A DNA stretch of 64,000 nt from Phylloscopus collybita (taxonomy: Eukaryota; Chordata; Aves; Passeriformes; Phylloscopidae), in contig JAJNNQ010000045.1 in NCBI GenBank assembly GCA_027886175.1, positions 62,001-126,000 of the forward strand, in the 5' to 3' direction. Below the pieces are notes generated by a model. That model had not been told where the DNA came from, searched no databases, and worked only from the letters and a program-made list of their open reading frames with translations. Below, in pieces: positions 43,201 to 58,200 of this stretch. The number at the start of each line of letters is the position of its first letter. Positions within the stretch are counted from its first letter, which is position 1. Both the position numbers and the translations under genes were made by a program.

Positions 43201-46200
43201 CCAATAATTGCACTATGCTTCGAGCAGAATCGTCAGGAGACAAAAAGCAATTTCCAAACAGGAAGGATGGAGGGCTAGGGTGTGTTTAGTGCTTCAAGTG
43301 CACAACCTCAGTGAAACAAGAGTCAGTGACTGCCAGGATCTTGGGTGACATTGAGAGCATGGGTGGCATCTAACCAGCATGGGTAGATGGTCTGTGGGGG
43401 ACTTGGACATTTGTACAGAAACAAAGAGCTAAACTGTTCCTCCAGCTCTTCTGAAAAGCTTGGAAGTTGTCTAATAAAAAGAGATAATTATACTACTTAT
43501 TTTAAGAAAAAAATACAGCAACAAAAACATAATTATTAAAACTGAAGGTCTGGAGTTTCATTTTTATTTCCTCTCTGACTTTTTCTTTTCTCAGCAACAA
43601 ATACTAGAAGAGAAAAGGTCAAAGAAGGAACACACCACCTATGAGTGTGTGTAGGGGTGCTTGTGTTTCATTCTTGAAAAGCTCAGATTTCTGTTACATT
43701 TGGCTGAACCTTAACTTTAATGACATTTCCCTCATTTTCTGTGGAACATGGCCGTTACCTTTTGTTTGCCTTCCCTGCCAGTTCATTTCTCCTGCCCTTG
43801 CTCATGGACAACAGGTTTCAGACTGGCCCTTGAGATGCTTAAGATGTGGCACTGGTGTCTCCTGCCTAGCACCACATTCTATACCTCCAGGATCATGTTT
43901 GCTCTCACCTTTAAAGAAGACAATCTTGTGGTCACTGGTTCTCTCGTAGACTGCGTCCAGGCTGTCCAGGTTGAGCGGCAAGCCCCTCCAGAAACGGTGA
44001 ATCTGAGCCGGCTGGAGGGAGACCAAGTGCTTATTGCGAGTCAGTCGCCAGAAGTACTTGCCTGGAGGGACAGACTGGACATTACTGAACCACACTCAAC
44101 CCATCTTCACTGGGGGGTGACTGCCAGGTGGTCAGCGGCAGCAGGAAGCAAAGCATGTGAGATGGGAGCCATGATTTAGAGCCATCCTATTTTCCAGCAG
44201 CAGCTGTGACTGCTTTCTATTTCTGGCAGTCATTAGAAGAAATCCCTTTTTTTTTTTTTGGATTAAAATAATCCTCTGGGCATTGCACTGGAGTTGTTAT
44301 ACTCCTGACCCACAGTGTAAGGCTGTGCCGCTGAGCCGGGGCAGGAGAGAGGAGCCTTTTATCTCCTTCCTCCCTCTCTGCATGGGACCTCATACGAGCT
44401 GGTGGGACCAGGCACCAACAGCCTTAAGCAAGAGCATCCAAAAAAAATCCCTTTTCCTCCTCTTCTGGAGCAGCCACAGCTTCCTGCGCACAGGACGTTC
44501 AGCTGCTTTCATGTTTGGAAATATCTAGGATGTCACAATGAAACAGAGAAATACCAGAAGGATTGTTTTGTAATGTAGAAAGGGAGTGAGAAAATAAAGG
44601 AGGAGGAAAACATATCAGTAGATCTGGAAGGATTGAGGTAGGGAAGGAGGCACAGTTAAGGGCTATGGTTCCATCTAGAGGTGCAGGATACTAAGCAGAG
44701 ACTGCAGTCCTGTGGAGCTTCCAGGATGAATGTACTGTGGTGCCAGCAAACACACTTGAACACCTGCAGCAGCAGTGCCCCAGCTAGGAAAGAGTATTTT
44801 TGGGGATTTCTGAAATTTTTCTGAAATTTCTGATGTTCTTAAATTCTGAAGTTTCCAATTTTACATTTGGGTAATGTAAAAGGAAACAGATATATCCTTT
44901 GTGGGAAGGATGTCAAACTTTTTCCTGCTAAAACAGCCTTATATGGGATTTCCTGAGCCATCTTAATGGTTTCAGGGGCAACTCCAAAGCCAGCTTTGCG
45001 TTGGCTCTGGGATTCTCAGCTTTTTTGCAGCACATTTCATGCTGTGTTTTCTCCAGAGAGCTCCACAGAGTGACGTGAGCCAGAGCAAAAAGTTTAGGAG
45101 GCAACTCTCAACTTTTGTCTTGCATTTGTTATTGCCTGTTAGAAATTATTGTACATTATTTGCATCTGGTCTTGCACGAATTTCTGAGGGGAGATAAGCA
45201 ATAGAAACCAAAGATGCATCTTCAGATTTGTATTCCCCACATGCTCAGCTCTTTCTCCAGTGCTGGCAGATTTTGACACCAGCTTTTAAAATTTTATGGA
45301 AATTGGATCTTAGCCTAATGCAGGACACAAAACTCTAATGCTTTAACATCTGCAGAGAGGGAGTTTTATTCTAATTATAAGGATTTATATCATATTCTTG
45401 TTCTTCTGCTCCAGTATGCGTATTTGCTCTTACTGAAACATAAATGAATAATACATTCCAATATGGTAGGAAATTGCCATAATTACAGATTCTTTTTAAG
45501 AATATAAAAAAACCCCAAGGATTCAAATTTGGTGGCCATTTTACACCAGTGGAAACATATGTAATTAAATAAAGATGATCTCTGCATCTGTAATTAGCAA
45601 GGCACTAGATAAGGTCAAATTTTCACTTTTTTAGCAAGAAGTACATCTCAATTCTTTCTTTAGCAGATCAGTATCTGAACCTTGAAGTGCCCTGGGCTCA
45701 TCGTAGACATAAAGGGAAGCCTCAGTACTTTTGACATTTCATCCCTTTGCAAGTGATGGGCTCAGTAGGTGAGCAGCTGCAGCAGAGAAACCTTAAATCT
45801 GCCCCCAAAGTCAGGAATAGCCTTAGCTGTTGGTTACTTTGGGGGAGTTTTTAGGAGCTATCAGGAAAAAAAAAAAAAAAAAGAAAATTAAGCACCTAAG
45901 TAGCAAGGAATTCTGAATGTGACGGCCCCAGTCTGCCTGGGCTCCTTTTTGCCACAACCCAGCCTGCTCACCAAAGTGCTGCTGTTGCATGGAGGATCAT
46001 CAGCCAAGAAGCCAGACCCATGGGGAAACCTCTGCCATTATCATGCAGAAATAATTTAAAAAACAAAATCCCAACCCCATATTTGCTTAAAAAGCTCGGT
46101 TTAACCCTTCTCTGAGCTGGCAAACTGAACATGATGAAAGCCAAGTGTGAGGTCCTGTCGCAACCAGATGTGGATGATGGGTTGAGGCAACTGCTTTTTT

Positions 46201-49200
46201 AATTCCAGGTCATTTTGATCCCAGCTGTGTTTCACGCTGTCCGGACTTTGGCTGCCTTTGGCAAGACTGCTGCACACACCATGCAGACACACGCACACAG
46301 GCCAAAGGCACTTAAAACCTTGGGAGTCTGTGGTGAGGCATCTACACCAAAGCAAGCAGCGATTCCAAAGAGCAGAGAACCCACCGTTGCCTTCAACACA
46401 ACAAGCCTGTGAGGTCTGGGGAGCTCCAGTCCTGGTGACTTCTCAGTGGCTTCTTTCCATCTAGGGAACCAGCAGGACCAGGTCAAAATGCCTATCGAAG
46501 GACAAAGCTCAGCACTAGAGATCATTTAGACCCTGCCCCAGAGGTGACATCCCCTCTCCTTGGTGTGCAGGATGGTTCAGGGAGCAACAACGGGGGCTGC
46601 AAGGAAGATGCTGGGGTCTGGAGGCAGACATGCCGCTGGCATCCACTGACCCTGTGCTCTGCTTTTTGGCCTGCAATAAATATATCCAGAAATAGACACC
46701 AAGATGGATTTCTCCTTACTTCATCATTTTTTCCCCTCCGACAGACAGACAGCCACTTATCCTTATACCAGTTCATGTCTCTGAGTTTCCCTTCTTTACT
46801 GAGGCTTTTTGGAGCTGGCATCTGAACAAATAATGCTGTGGAACAGTCTCTATATTGTGCTTCCTTCAGAGCATAGGCAACACCAAATTCTCTGGAGCCC
46901 TTTTGCTGTTCTTGCCTGTGACCCAAGGCTCACACTGTGATAACTCAGATGCCAGGACACTGCTGCTCATTTCTGGGGCAACCACTTCTGCTTCCCTGGT
47001 GGATGGCTTTGGGGTGGCCAAATAGTGTCCAGGGATGCAAAGAAATGCCCATGGGCATTTTTACGTCTTGGAAAGATGAGAAAGCAAGTCCAGAGAGTCC
47101 AGTCGACACAGGCTCGGCTCAGCTTGAAAAGGCACTGAAGGGATCCTCATCAACAGCTGGGCATCCCCGGAACACACTCCCTGTAAGTGTTTGCTGGCAC
47201 AAAACCAGATGGTCCTCAATTGTGTACACGTTGTCCTTGAGAGATGCATGGCAAGCATCATTAGGGAAGGTGAACCATGGGAGGAAAGGAAGCCTGGAAG
47301 TATCCAGGAAGAAAGCAGTGGAGTGTTTTTGCTGCTCTGCTCATCCTTGGTTCAACCTTGATTTTGCCTTTGGTAGTACAAATATCAGATTTTAGCTCTT
47401 CATCTGGGCAGTCCAGTGTGACGGATCAGAGTAAAAACTGCTTTGCTGGATTGTCACCAGTCTGGCCACACACTCAGGTATGTGAGATACCTGAGGAACA
47501 GCCTCAACAGCCCACAAACCCCACAGCTCATCCTTAGCACCCACCCCAGCCTGTCCCACACTGCACTGCCTCTGGTGCTGCCACACCAAAGCCACTGCCA
47601 AATAACACAGGCACAGATCCCTGGTGCTCACCTTTGAAGAAGAAAGCCTCTCCCCGGATCTGGGCCACTGCATCAAAGTGTGTTTTACACCTGTTGGGCA
47701 CATCCCGCCTGAGCCTGTGGAGAGATGCCCAGGTGAGCAGGGCCAGGTAGGCAGTGAGGGACTGTGTCCCCCAACACCTCCTATCCCACAGACTGAATCA
47801 CCCCTGCTCCTGGAGAAGACTACAGGCTGTGCCCATCTGTCACTCATGGTGCTCAAGTCCAGCCACATCCACGGGGATTTCCAAGGCAAACCTCAGCCTG
47901 AAGACAGCTTAGGTAGATAACTCTGAACCAGCAGACGCCACTGCTGGAGTTGAGTGAGGACATGCTCTACCTCCACCAGCTCATGTAGCTGGCGAGGGCT
48001 GAGCTGGCTTCCCACTCCCAGTGGCACAGTGTGGAATGGCCAGCTGCTGCAGAGCAGTAGGACCTGGAAAACAGCCAAGCAGCCTCTCGCTCCAGCAGCT
48101 CAGGATGCTTCTGCTCCAGGGCTGAGCTCCAAAGCACCAGTGAGAGGTGACAGAGCTGCAAAGCAGAAAATAGCTGAGCCTAAACAGAGGGACCTGGAGG
48201 AGCCATGTGATACCCAGTGAAAGGTACCTGGTGAAAGCCACCTGGCAAGTGGCAGTTGAGATACTGAGCTGCTTTAACAAGGTGGGTGGGGAAGGCACAG
48301 AGTATGAAGGACTGAGAGAACCACAAAGCCCACATAAGAAATGCAACTGATGAAGGAACAAGGAGAGGATGCTGGGAACATGGACAGAAAAGCTGCTGTG
48401 GGTGACAGGGAAACATAAATCTATTCTTCTCATAGAAAAAAATGTGCTGGGCTGCCAGCACCAGCTTCACTGCCCTCTTTGGCCACAAAATGACCAATGT
48501 GGAGGCAAACCCCATCCACCCTCCCAGCATACAAGGCAGGAACAAGGGGATGGCAGGTGCAAGTTCCCTGCTGCTCTTGCTGCTGGTGTGAGATGGTGGC
48601 CTTCCACACCAGCAGGGAGAAAGGCTCTCATAATTCTAGGTCCAAACACGGCCACAACGAGCCTGGTGGACAAGTGCCTTTAGAAGCTATGCAAGGAGAA
48701 ATGTAACTAATGGCATTCAGCGTCTTCAAACAAAAGGAGCATGAGGTGAAGATGACCTGCTCCATCTCTGCCACTCTCACTTGGTGTCTGGCAAAAATGT
48801 GTGTGACCATCACCTCCTGCCTTTTTTCTTCAGTGTTCCTCCTTCTCTTAACTGCCCTGCTGTCCTGGTCAACATTTATTAATGAGCTATATCCTGCACT
48901 TCCCTTAATGAGGCCATGCTGGTTGCTTGATGTCACTCAGTGCAGGCAGTCCTTTGCCAATGCTAACCTGCATTTAAGTAAGGCCATCGGTCCACTTGTT
49001 TCAATATTCACTCCCTCAGGTACATTAGGCAGTTGCTCACTGTGGAATGATTTAGGTAAGTTACACTTGCGCTATTCAAGATACTGCTGAGGAAGTCTGA
49101 TTAAAATTCTATTTATATTTTAAAATGCATTCCATTGCAAGGATGAATTTACCTAAGGGTGATGGTGATTTCCACTAATATGAGTAAAAAATTTGAGTTT

Positions 49201-52200
49201 TTACGAAATATCCAGAGACCCAGAGAAAAATACCAAAGCCAGAGGGAGCAGGCAAGATACTGATGAAGCAGGCCTTCACTACTACACATCCTTTGCAGGA
49301 AAGGAAGAAATTTGACTTACAGAACAGTGGAGCGGTTCTCTGGCAGCTCCGGCAGGATTGGATGGTCATCTGTTTTGCTTACTTCAGGCTTGGCTGTGGG
49401 GGACACAGATTCCCTGACTCCTGTGTAGAAAAGAACCAGGAATAAGGAACACCATTCTCCCCACCAGCTCCACTCACCCCAAAAAACAGCTATTCCAGTA
49501 TGTCCTGCCATGGCAGGAACAGGCTGTAGCCACATGAGCCAGACACAAACTCACCATAGAGTTGCCAGATCCGGACTTTGTCCTCGTAAGGCAGGTCATA
49601 CTTCAGAGGATCACCCACTGGACCTTGGTAGTAGGGTCTCATGATAGACTCTATGGCAGAGATGTGGGTCAGGCCAATGGCATGGCCAAACTCATGGACA
49701 GCTACTGCAAATAGGTCCATCCCATGAGTGTCTGGAAATAAGGTCAACATTGAAATAAAAGTCACTAAGTGCTGATAGTAATTCGGGGACTTGGGTGGGC
49801 TGCAAGGGCTGTAAGAGAAGGTGTAGGTTTATGTTGGATAAACTGGAAAGAAGAGCTTTGGAATAGGTAAAGTTTGAAAAAGACAAATTTTTCCAATTGG
49901 AGACTGGAGTGTATCATATGAAAATGGAAACCAAGCCAGATTTCAGCCTATACCAGCCCGGGTATCACCTCTCTTACTTTCCAGATCACTGTTGGCACCT
50001 GAGAAAAAGCTGGACAAGGGACTGAGACAGCAACCACATCACAACTGTCTGGTGAGTGGCACTGCAGAAGCAGGGTCACAGCAGTCACTCTCTGCATCTC
50101 CTGCCTGCTGCAGCGGCTGACACAGCCTTTGCATTGCCCAGAATACCAGATTTCTGCAGCCACCAGCCAGGAGCTGGTCACATCGTGTGGCAATGAGCCA
50201 AGCCACGTGCCAGGGAGCTGGGGAGTGCCTGCAGTGCCCACCTGCCCATAGTGCTCTGCAGGGCTTTCCCTGCCTGGCCTGGCACGCTGCTGCCCTGGCC
50301 AAATTCATCCCTCAGCCTTCCTGTATGCACACAAACACCAGAATGTTCATCTGCTTATTGGCCACCAGCCTGCTCATCTCACTGCTGCCCTGACACAAGT
50401 AGGTGACCACGTCCAGCTTGTTTTCAGAGGATTTACCATCTTCTCTTCTTCTTCTGTTACACACCTTGTGCTGAGAGGGCTGCAGCTCCTTTGTCTGTTG
50501 CCTTTGGCAGACACTTTGATCGTCACATACCACAATGGGCATTAGGGAGACGTTGAACATCAATATCTCTTTTGATGACATTTTCCTTCAGTCTGGGCTA
50601 TCTCTACTATATTGTCTTTCCCCAAACTTCCTTATTTGTAATCCAACCCCCATGTACGGATCAATCCAATCCTCTCCAGAGCCTGACACACTCATGTAAG
50701 GGGTTAATGCTCATTTCCAAACATATGCCACTACTATCAAAGCAAAGGAGGAGCTGCTACCAGGAGCTTTACGGGACTGAGCCTGCTTGGTGCATTTCCA
50801 CCACTCAGCTCCAGACAGGCTGGGCCACGTGTCCGTGCAATTCCTGTCCCGCTCTGCACAGCAATGTCCTGCAGAGCAGTACCAGAGAGCAGTAGTGATT
50901 TTAAGTGTGGTTCTTATAAAGATCGTGATGTCAAGTATTGCAATAAAGAAGCAGTGGAAAGGTCCCTGTGGAGCTGAGGGGAATGTCACATTCCCTTAGA
51001 ATGACTGGAGATGAAGGAGTTGGCTTCTTTGCCATCTGAGATAGCTACTCTTTTGCACAAAAGTAGCATGGCTGATCCTGCCCGGTCCTTAGTGCTCCTC
51101 ATCAGATGCAGGGTGCTGGAGCAGGTTGCTTGCTGAATTTTACCTTTTCCTCCATGACTATTGTTTACAGTGCCTGTAACCAGGCAAGATTTTTATAACC
51201 TGTGCTGTTTTCCCTGGCACTAAGAGAGAACAAGACGTATGCTCTCTGACATTTTAATGCCAGACTGACAACCTTAGGGATATTTTTATATCACCTACCA
51301 AGTAGTTGTTTTTGAATCAGCAGAGAGAACAAAATAAATAAAAGATGAAGCTCGTATAGCTCCCAGATCTTCAAAATAAAGGGCAGCTTTTCGCTGGCAG
51401 GCTCATCCCCTCATCCCTCGGTGGTGCTTGGAGGGGCACTCCCTGCAGGGATGCTGGCTCTGAGCTCGCTCCTTCACAGGAGTTTGTTTCACAATGAGCA
51501 GTCCCAACCACTAGCTGCAAAATTGATTCCATCACTAACACATACAAACTGCTGCTGTTTTGTTCCTTTCTGAGAACCATAAGAGCCATCAGTTGCGGCT
51601 GCACACCAGCATGAAACAAGGAGCTGGTGTAACTCTGAAGGATCAGCCTGTCCAGACCTTTAACCTTCACCTCAAGACCTCCTCCAGAACCCCTGGTGAA
51701 CACTCTTGCCCACAAATACTCAGGGGGATGGATGGAAGTCAACCAGTGGGCAGGAAGAAGGTATTAGCTTGTTTCAGAGAAGAGAGTTAGGTTTCAACAA
51801 AGTAATTAAGCTGAGGCAGCGGGATCTCACTAAGAGGCTGGTGGAGGAGGTGGCATGACAAGTAAACTAGCAGCTGGTGGCTACAGAGAAGACATTCTGT
51901 CAAAACATGCCTGACTTGAAGGCTGGGGACCTGATCTCCACAGATGGTTTTGGAACTGAGGAACACTTGCTTCTGATATCCCCTGTGCTTATTAAAACTC
52001 AGGCTAAAGCAGAGGAGATAAAGATAAAAAAGAATAGAACTGCAACTTGCAACCATCCTGATGTCAGATAATAGACAGGAGATGGCAGGAAAAAACCTAG
52101 GCCTTTTTCCCAGCACAACACAGCGCCCTTTATAGTCGGTGAAGCTAATAGTATACTTTAAGAATAGGAAATCAGGACATGTGGCAGTGAAGGAACCCAA

Positions 52201-55200
52201 AAGATGTCGAAGTCAGAGAATGCAGTCCCCATCCAAGAGCTCCAGCAGCCACATACCCAACCTGCAACCTTCCAGGTCTCAGAAGAGATGGGGACTGCAG
52301 CTGGGCGACGGGGAGCTCTGCGATTGCTGACAGGATAAGGAGAAACATGGAGATGCCATTGAGGCTTCCAGGAACATAAGAGCGTCCTCAACACTGCCTG
52401 GGTTGACTCCGCTAACAAGGCTGAGAGAGGAATCAGAAGAAGACTTTGGGAATCCTGAAGCCTGGGGGTAAAGGTATGGCAGAGGTTAAACCACTCCAGC
52501 CACCAGAGCAGAAGAGGGAAATTGTGAGCCTTTGTCCTTGGCTGCAGCTCTCCCACCCTGACCTACCTGATGATCGGAAGGTCCAATACTCATCGTCGTC
52601 AAAATGAGTGTCCCCTGCTGTGTGATGGTCTCCAGGGAAGAAAGCATGTGCCACCGTCCCACCAGGCCCATCAAAGGGATACCCATCATTGTGATCTGCC
52701 TTGGAGAAGTCTATCTGGATGTCAGCATTGTTTCCTGCCACTTCATGGAAATTCAGCGGGGTGATGTCACTCCAGACCTTCAGGGCATAATACATCAGGG
52801 CTCGGACAGTGTCGTGGCCCAGGTGGGACTCTTTTGGGAAGGTACGAACTCTGAAATAAAGGGAGCAAAACAGAGGATGCGTCAGTAGCATGAAAAATCT
52901 CCAAGAATCACCAGAACAGGCTCTGCAACTGCCTTGTACATCAGAGTGAGGCCTTCAGAGATTTTTGCATTTTTGGGCTGAGCTGGAGTGGAAGAAAAGT
53001 CACTGTTTCCTGTATAACCCAACTTTGAAAAAGAATTCCAAATATTGTTGATTTAATAGAGGAGGTGAAAAGACAAAGACGCAACAAGACCCCTTGGCTT
53101 CTAAAGGAGTATATTTAGATAATCTTTTCTTGACAATTTTGACAAAAATATACACGCTTTCCAAGCAAATGTACTGTTGACTGAGTAATTATTGACAAAA
53201 GCCTGATCTGATGGATAACTTCTGGCCAGCTCTACTCCAGTAATAGCAGATACTTGTTTTTTCTTTTTTGTGCACCAGCACACCAGCCAAAGTGTTTCCA
53301 CGGTTTGACAGATTTTTAAAGGCTGAAGCAACAATTATGATCACATCACTTACCCTCCTGCATAATACAGCTGTGACTAGCATTACTAGGTACCACACCA
53401 TTTTCCATCACCAACAGGCAGTGATGACCTAACTAAACTTCAAGAGGTAATTGCAGGCATCAGAAGGTGATGTCAAGCTCTTCCTGAGTAGCGATTTGAA
53501 TGCTGGGAGACACCATGGGTGTGAAAGGGGGAGAAGGAACAACTTGCTTGCTGATGATGGGAACACATCCCACACCCTCAAGAGACAGGCAGCCCTAAGT
53601 AGGTCAGGGCAAAATTAGTCATGGTTAAATCTTGGATAGAGCGAAAAAGGACTCATGAGAATAAGCAGAAATCTCACTAACAGTTCCTCTGAAGCACTTG
53701 GGAAGCTCATCCTAGAGACAGTGGAAATGAGTGGGTGAATCAGGCAAAACACATCACAGCCAAATGAACAAAAATCATTCATATCTTTGCCTTTGCTATC
53801 CCTTGACTCCTTGAGCAAAGAAAAGCCTTATTGACTAATCTAAACGAGTTACATGCATGTGACACCAGACAATTGTAGGACTTCAAAGAAAATACATTTA
53901 TAAAGGAGACAGCACAGAGGTGCTGTCCACTATGAGCATTGGATCAGAAAAGACAATTTTTAATTTATAGAACAGACTGTGTCTGGATGTAATCCTCTAC
54001 AATACCGAGAAAAAGGCCACCTGGCTTCCGGATACTCATTAACTAGCTGTCCTCATCTTTCATAACACTCCTCAGGACTTAGGTAAACCCTTTGCTGCTT
54101 TAATTTCTACGAATAAGTCATTATATGTGTAACACACACCATATTTAGCTCAGGAATGATGACCTCTCTCCAGGATCATGGTGCCTAAGGTACAGAGTCA
54201 GATTTGGGGACCCTATCTGCTCTTTCCTCCTCAAGCCCTGCTCACCGCAAGACCTGTTTTCCTTTCCTTTTCTTCCCAGCTGTAGAATGAGGATAATAAA
54301 TCAGATCTCCCAGTACAAGGATGGTAGATAAAAAGTCCTACCTAAAGAAACAAATACTATTAATATTCATCTCCAGATCTGACTCCAGAAACATTAGATT
54401 AAGGCAGAAACAGTATCAATACCTATCTTACTTCTTATAAAAAGTCCTACACCTCTGAGCTGACCCACATCTTATTAATCTGCTGCAGGTGTAAGTGAAA
54501 AGCCCCTTACTCTTTATTCATTATCACTGTCATTTTTCAAGAGAATCCCATCACAATTTTTCAATTCAGCATCTGATTTGATTGCTGCAGCTCTGCTAAT
54601 TGTTTTCAATGGGATTAGGAAAAGACTATTATGCTGATCGGATGTTTGTTGGCCTTGCATCACCCAATTCCATTGAAAAGAAGGCACATTTCTAACAGCA
54701 TGCAGATAAATAAGCTTCTTCCTACCTTAATTTATTATTATTATTAGTAGTAGTAGCAGTAGTAGCAATAAATGGTGCTTAGATTTCCAGTGGAGAGAAA
54801 CACTCCTTCTTGGATGGACATCCCTTCTGAGATTCCTCTTACAGAACTGGGATCTTGGGCAAAAGTCTGATGTGAGTAATTGGAGAGAAATCTCTCTGCT
54901 CCAGACAGCCTCTGCCAGCCAAAGGGAAGGTGATGAGGGCTAGGCTGCTCAGTCCCTCCAGCCACCCCACCAACACTGCCCTAAGCTGTAGGGTCAGTCA
55001 CATCTCTCTGCAAAGCACACTCTAGGACATCCTGAGGAGTGTCCATCCCTGTGGCAGATGGGGCTGCAGGAGGGACTGTCAGCCACAACACTGGAACTCA
55101 CAGCTGTCGAGCAGGATGTGGTGCTGAGGGGCACAACTGGATGCCAAGGAGGAAATGTCCCCTCTAGGTTTAGAGCTCAGCCAGGTAGCAGGTGACAGCA

Positions 55201-58200
55201 AGCTGTGCAGCTGCAGCTTGCTGTGCAGACAAATGAATGCTGCCTCTCACACTGCCAGTCCTTCACATGTCCCGAGTCACCTCCTTTGCTTGACCCATCA
55301 CAAACAGACCTTGTATCTAGGATGGTTAATAAGTAGAGACTAGAGAGGACTGATCTGTCTCTGTTTGCCATTAAGAGGCACCCACATCTATTTTGATTTC
55401 TGTGTTCCTTATTGGTTTTTGTCCTCCCAAAGACAAAAGTGGGAGATATCAGTGATGGATGAGAAATCAATAACTCGCTAACGAAAGTACTCTTTCACTT
55501 TCCCAGCCCTGAAACCACAGACAAATAAAATAAATGCAGCAAACTACCAAACATGGCAGGCTCAGGACTGCTTGATAAACCCACCCTGATTTTTCTTGGC
55601 AGGGGAATGAAAAGGGCATAGTTGAAAGGGTAAACGCTTGCTGCCTTGGCAAAGGTGCTTTTCCAACTGCCCAGAGCCATCCATGGCATAGCAGCCCTGA
55701 TCCGGTGCTGCAACACTGCCCTTGTCTGCAGGAGAAAAGCAGTGTGTGCTTGAACCCTCCATCACCGTTCTCCTAGCACTTAGATCATCATCCAAAAATG
55801 TTTTTTTCCTTCTCCTGCCCTTTATCATACACAGAACGCTGGTCACCCCTGAGATACTGTGCCTCCACACACCTGCCTGCTCTCTGCTTCAGCTGCTCGG
55901 GGATTTTCCTAGGAGGGTCCCAGTTGCCTGTGACAGGGGTCATGCCATGCTTCCTTAGGTTATTACAATTAAGGTTTTTACAATAACCTAAGGAAGCATG
56001 ACATTGAGAGGTGACAGTCTGCCCCCTCTGGGCATCTGTCACCCCCAGACATGGGGGACAAAGCAGTCTGGCCTTTGGATGGGAGGTCCCCATGGCAGGA
56101 TGCCACTGATTAAAGGAGGAAAGCAGGATGGTCAGGACTGTTGTGGGGATGGGAGCTCAGAACAGGGGCTTGCACACCCTTCCTCTTGACTGCCACCCCT
56201 CCATACCCAAGTAAATTCACAGCGGGGCTCAGGCAGTGGCACCTCCCCTCAGGGGATGGCTCAGGACCCTCACAGTAATGGTGGGCACTGACTGAGCAGT
56301 GTCACTGCTACTCTGCCTGTAGGGTCTGCTCCCACCCTGGCAGCCCAAGGACTGAGCATCAGTGTCAAAGACTGGAGCTCTGATGTGATGACACAAGGGA
56401 GTAGTCCTTAACTACAGAGAGATGAAAGCCAGCTCAGTTCAGCACTGAAGGAAAAAAACTGGGAAATTTTAAACGCTGAGCTCCCATGGCTCCCCCTGCC
56501 CCAGGGAGCTCAAAGTGTGCAGAGACGGGGCACGGGCCTGCTGCTGCACTTCCAGGACTGCGGGGAGACAGGAAGCACTGGGAAGAAATGGAGATGCCAG
56601 CTATGAACTTCCCTTCTGTGGGGCATTACCAGAAGCAATAAAGCAAAATAGGCAAGTGAAAAATAAGGCTGCAAACATGAGGCAGAAGTGGCTGCAGGCA
56701 GCTCTGGCGCTGATGCCGGCAGAGGGCATCCACAGCATGCCACTCTCTCAGCAGCTGCCTTGGCACCTGGGGAGAGTGCAGGGAAAATAAAATAATAACA
56801 AAAACAGTCCTGTAAAAAGAAAATTTATATGCTGCAATATCCTGGAAACCCTACATGGAGATGAGGGACAGAAAACCATCTATTTCTGATGCTGTAATGG
56901 GATGATACAACACTGTACCAGGATGCTATGAAGCTATACTGTGAGCTGTGCAGGATGCAGCCTGTATTGTCTCGCTTCCTGAGCCCTCCAGTCCCACAGG
57001 CTGGTTGTACTCAAAGGTAAAAAGAAGAAACCTGAATGATCTGTATATCTTTAAAATTTTGTTGGCCCACAGCCGCCTTCTCAATCAGTGCATGAGCCTA
57101 GTTCAAGGCCCTCCTTTCCTACAGCTCTGCTTGTCTGTTTATTTCAGCCTTGTAATTGTTCAGGTTTTTCTTCAACTTTTAAATCCATGTCAGAGTAGCA
57201 TTTAGTTTTGTTTTCCTCTTTAAAAATCTTCAAGCTATGTGTAAAAGGTAAGCCAGTAAAACTTTTATGTCTCTATTGGCCAATTTTCATGGCAGTTTCC
57301 AAAAAGCCAGTTTAGTCTCAAGTGCTGGATGTAAATATTACATTGGAGTTTCTGTAATGCTACAGCATTCTGCTGGCTACAACCTACAGTTGTAAAATAC
57401 AGCCCTTTCTTGGACAAAAGCCAAGATTTTGGAAAGGATCAAAGAATAAAAAGCAGGAATTACTTTGTCAGGAGATGGATTTTTTTTTTTATGCCTTACA
57501 TATAATATTGTCTCAGACCTAAACCCCTTCTTATGGCAATCCTTGCTGCAGCATCAGAGTTTCCAAGAGAGTGGAAACAAAGTTTATTCCTCTTTCCCCA
57601 TTAAGTCAGGGCTGGGCAACAGGGAGACAGGCTGAGTTTTAGTAACACAGGTCACTTCATGACATGAAGCCATCTATGAACCAAAATTGTTTCATACTGA
57701 AGCTGAATTATGCTTTTCTTTTCTCAAAGTCTCAAAGGAATCTTCTGGAACATAGACCAAATCTCTTCTAAGGCCATAGTTTCAACATGTGTCGACAGCA
57801 ACAGCCAAGCTGAGATTTGTTACTGCAGTGGGAAGAGAACTCTCTCTAGGGGCTATGCCAGGATCAAAGAGAAACTTATTATTAATAAGGAGAACTCTCC
57901 ATCAGATCCACATGCGTTTTCAGGACAGTGCACCTCATTCTGCACACTATTCTTAGAGGAAAATTCACTGCAGCACATGGTATTTGAGGGAGGAAAAATT
58001 AGTCCCAAAAAGCACAAAACTTAGTGGGACAGGGATCAGTTTGCAGCATATTTCTGAAAGCTGGTCCTGAACTTCTGTGCGTCACAGGTGCAGAAGGACC
58101 CACACGTGTCATTTCCTGACACTGAGGGAAACATACATGCCTGTGGCAAGATTAGGAGGAAAAAAGTGACTTTATTACCCAGAAAATGCTCCTACCATTG

